This document shows, piece by piece, positions 61,790 through 64,000 of a stretch of DNA of 64,000 nt (positions are counted from its first letter, which is position 1; the number at the start of each line of letters is the position of its first letter). This stretch comes from Perognathus longimembris pacificus. Taxonomy: Eukaryota > Chordata > Mammalia > Rodentia > Heteromyidae. The position numbers were made by a program, and so were the translations under genes. The notes under the pieces are model-generated. The model was not told where the DNA came from. It saw nothing but the letters and a program-made list of their open reading frames with translations, and did no database searches. The DNA lies in contig NC_063168.1 in the NCBI RefSeq assembly GCF_023159225.1, positions 58,631,398-58,695,397 on the forward strand, in the 5' to 3' direction.

Positions 61790-61975
61790 GAGGCGTAGTA
61801 CCAAGAAACAGCAGTGACCATTTATGCAGCACCCACTTGGTACTGTACAAGTCAGCTTGGACCCAATGCCTTTCTACAATCCCAAGCTTATAAGTAGATG
61901 CTGTCATTGTTAACAGATGGACAGACTGAGAGAAGTTAGGTGACTCATCTGAGGCTGCAGAGCCAAATGTGAAAG
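61790..61975 (-). repeat. MIR SINE
   Basis: On +: TGACCATTTATGCAGCACCC, GTTAACAGATGGACAGACTG, AGAGAAGTTAGGTGACTCAT, GAGGCTGCAGAGCC. The reverse complement of MIR. Confidence 0.75.
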
Positions 61976-62019
61976 ATGGTGTGTCCATAACGAAGTCTAA
62001 TAAACTTTGCTTCATTGTT

Positions 62020-62063
62020 CTCTCTCTCTCTTTATCTCTCTCTCTCTCTTTCTCTCTCTCTCT
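62020..62063. repeat. (CT)n repeat
   Basis: CT dinucleotides interrupted by TTTAT and TTT. Confidence 0.88.
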
Positions 62064-62164
62064 GCAAACTACTGGCTCTAGGAACTTTTTTAGATGCTTC
62101 ATGAAAATATGATTTCATGGCAGTAAGCACAGGCAGGCTGTGAATTCTATTTTCTTTCTTAAAA

Positions 62165-62406
62165 AATTATTTTTATGTGCTAATACTGGGGCTTCAATTC
62201 AGGGCTGTGTGCTCTCCCGTAGCTTTTGTGCTCAGAGCTGGCACCCTATTACTTGAGCCAGGACTCTATTTCCAGCTTTCTTTTGTTAGTTATTTGGAAA
62301 TAAAAATCTCTCAGATTTGTTTGTTCAGGCTGGCTTCAAATGGAGATCGTCATGTCTCAGCCTCCTGAGTAGCTAGGATTATAGGCATGAGCCATCGCTG
62401 CCCCAT
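62165..62406 (-). mobile_element. B1-Geo-type SINE
   Basis: On +: TGGGGCTTCAATTCAGGGCT, GCTCAGAGCTGGCACCCTAT, GTTAGTTATTTGGAAATAAA, CAGCCTCCTGAGTAGCTAGG, ATTATAGGCATGAGCCATCG. Confidence 0.86.
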
Positions 62407-63339
62407 TTTCTATTTTCCTCTCGAAAATTCACGTTGCATATGAGAACATTAAGAGATCTGAGAATTCCTGCCTGGAAAAACCTGGGCAGCATTGAAAAAC
62501 ATTAAACGTATTATACGTATTTGAACATGGGATAGTTTTCCAGCCTAACAGTGTTGGGAAACATTGAGTTATAACATGCTTTTTTGTTGAATTAGCATGT
62601 ACAGTTATTAAATATAGGTGAAGAATGCTTGCATTTATTGGAGTTTCTGTATTTTTATGGTGGTTAAGACATGTTAAAATGAGGATGCGTAGAGGACTGC
62701 GTAAAGAGCTAACACTGGGGTTGGACCATGATAGGCCAGGACAAATAACCTGATGCGAGTGGAGAGGAGGAAAAATCCCAGGCAATGGCAGGAGCAGGCA
62801 CATCCACGACCGCTCTGGACATCAGCGTCCCTGCCTCCTAGGGGACAGGCCACTCTGGCTCCTGCCATAAAGGACTGAGGAATAAATGAGAGCAAGAAGA
62901 TTACCAACTTGGGGAACGGATCAAATATATGGAAAGATTTGGTCATTTATAGTGATGATTGTAGATGAAAAGTCATGACAGGGACTTAGGCTGTGTATAT
63001 GCATGGGAGGCAACATGGCCCGATGTAATTTGGTTATCTAAATACAAAGTTGGGGCTGAAGTGGGAAGACAGATACTTACTCGAAAGCTATAAGCTCTGG
63101 TTAGTTGAAGAGCAAAACATCGGATTATCATGCAACTAGGGTTGAGCCACTTGAAGAATAGAATGGGGGTATTCAGATTCAAGATTTCTTGATGAGTCCC
63201 AGGCTGAGGTACCACTTCTACCAGCACCCCAACCATGGTAGTTGTAGTTCCCAGCCATTCTAAGCACGAGGAGAAGGAAATGATAACCATATGGGATCAG
63301 GGAGATGTGGTACAGTGGAGAAGCCACTGAGCTGGAGTC
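62407..63339. other. Unique intronic sequence, nothing recognised
   Basis: About 0.9 kb with no named repeat or gene. Confidence 0.4.
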
Positions 63340-63530
63340 AATCATCTGGGTTTGGGTTCTGTTTGTGCCCAGAATTAGCTGTACCACTTCTGCCTATGCT
63401 ATGCCCTCATCATTAGCACTCAACTGGCTGCAATAAAGAATGCAGGGAAGCACAAATGAGATACTGTGTGTGAAAGCCCTTTGTAAACTAAAATTTATGT
63501 CACAAGTGGCATAGATTTATTACTGTTATT
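63340..63530 (+). repeat. MIR SINE
   Basis: TGGAGTCAATCATCTGGGTT, TTGGGTTCTGTTTGTGCCC, AGAATTAGCTGTACCACTTC, then AAATGAGATACTGTGTGTGA and AAAGCCCTTTGTAAACTAAA. Confidence 0.78.
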
Positions 63531-64000
63531 ACTTGTGCAATACAGGTAAGGAGGAGAGCTGGAGATGGCTTTAAAAGCTAGGAGGGCTAAGTGAGACTTG
63601 GGGGAGCAAAAGAGGCCTGTCTCTAGCTGACAAAGGCCATGTGGTCAGTAAGAACGGATGCTGTGGTGCCCGCGGCTCAAGACCCTCCTCTGTCTCACAC
63701 CCTCCACAATGTCCCGTGCCTCCTCCTTCTTCTCCTTTGCTAAAGCAAAGGTATAGAGGACAGAGGTCTCAGAGTGCAGGAGATATTTAGAGATTCAGCA
63801 TCCCATGTCTGGATTTTGCAGGTGGGGATAACCTAGGTCCAGGGAGAGGCAATGTGACCCTGTCATGTGGATTAATTTATCAGTGGTCAGCAAGTCAGAT
63901 CTATGGATGCAGCAGTGACCTGAAGATGTCTAGACTATGGTAGGAGAGGGGAGGGAGAGACTAGTGGGAGTAGGGACTGTGGGAGAGGTGCCTAGAGGAC
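63531..64000. other. Intronic sequence; possible MIR at 63815-63905
   Basis: GGGATAACCTAGGTCCAGGG, GAGGCAATGTGACCCTGTCA and GTGGTCAGCAAGTCAGATCT resemble a reversed MIR core. Otherwise nothing was recognised, and the ALK intron continues past the edge. Confidence 0.4.

Overview
The window is a piece of a rodent nuclear genome holding the first coding exon of the receptor tyrosine kinase gene ALK, on the + strand at 461-1136, followed by about 62.9 kb that read as the start of ALK intron 1. The 5' UTR before the ATG is GC-rich. The exon encodes a signal peptide and the N-terminal extracellular region that precedes the first MAM domain. It ends at a consensus GTGAGC splice donor. No second exon and no other host protein-coding gene is supported, so the transcription unit runs out of the right edge of the window.

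The repeats suggest a rodent of the superfamily Geomyoidea (kangaroo rats, pocket mice, pocket gophers). Five copies of a dimeric SINE have a tRNA-Ala/ID-like left half and a right half matching what I know as IDL-Geo, a family reported only from Geomyoidea. About eighteen older copies join a B1-like (7SL-derived) left half to the same right half; I call these B1-Geo here. Monomeric B1, MIR, L2, old mammalian L1 (L1M) and MaLR LTR fragments make up the older layers.

Layout: 1-1142 is ALK exon 1 and its donor. 1143-8370 is mostly unique intron with simple repeats, two B1-Geo copies and two MIRs. 8370-13300 is rich in ancient minus-strand L1, one copy split by SINEs. 13300-25280 is mixed unique sequence, microsatellites, MIRs, one possible LTR and a possible conserved block at 24130-24420. 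25282-26031 is a short L1 with an internal inversion and what looks like a 3' transduction. 26372-26735 is a MaLR LTR. 28676 to about 35050 is a near-complete minus-strand L1 with open ORF1 and an ORF2 broken by two stops and one frameshift. 35100-43862 has SINEs, a MaLR LTR, an old L1 and a 720-bp pyrimidine tract. 43862-64000 is unique intron broken by B1-Geo and IDL-Geo SINEs, MIR, L2 and microsatellites.

The only gene whose product acts in the host is ALK. The L1 ORFs encode retrotransposition proteins, and L1 machinery is the usual mobiliser of the SINEs here. No novel multi-gene system is visible. The most notable signals are the twin-primed L1 with its apparent transduced tail, the right-hand module shared by two SINE architectures, and the young L1 with an in-frame duplication in its endonuclease region.
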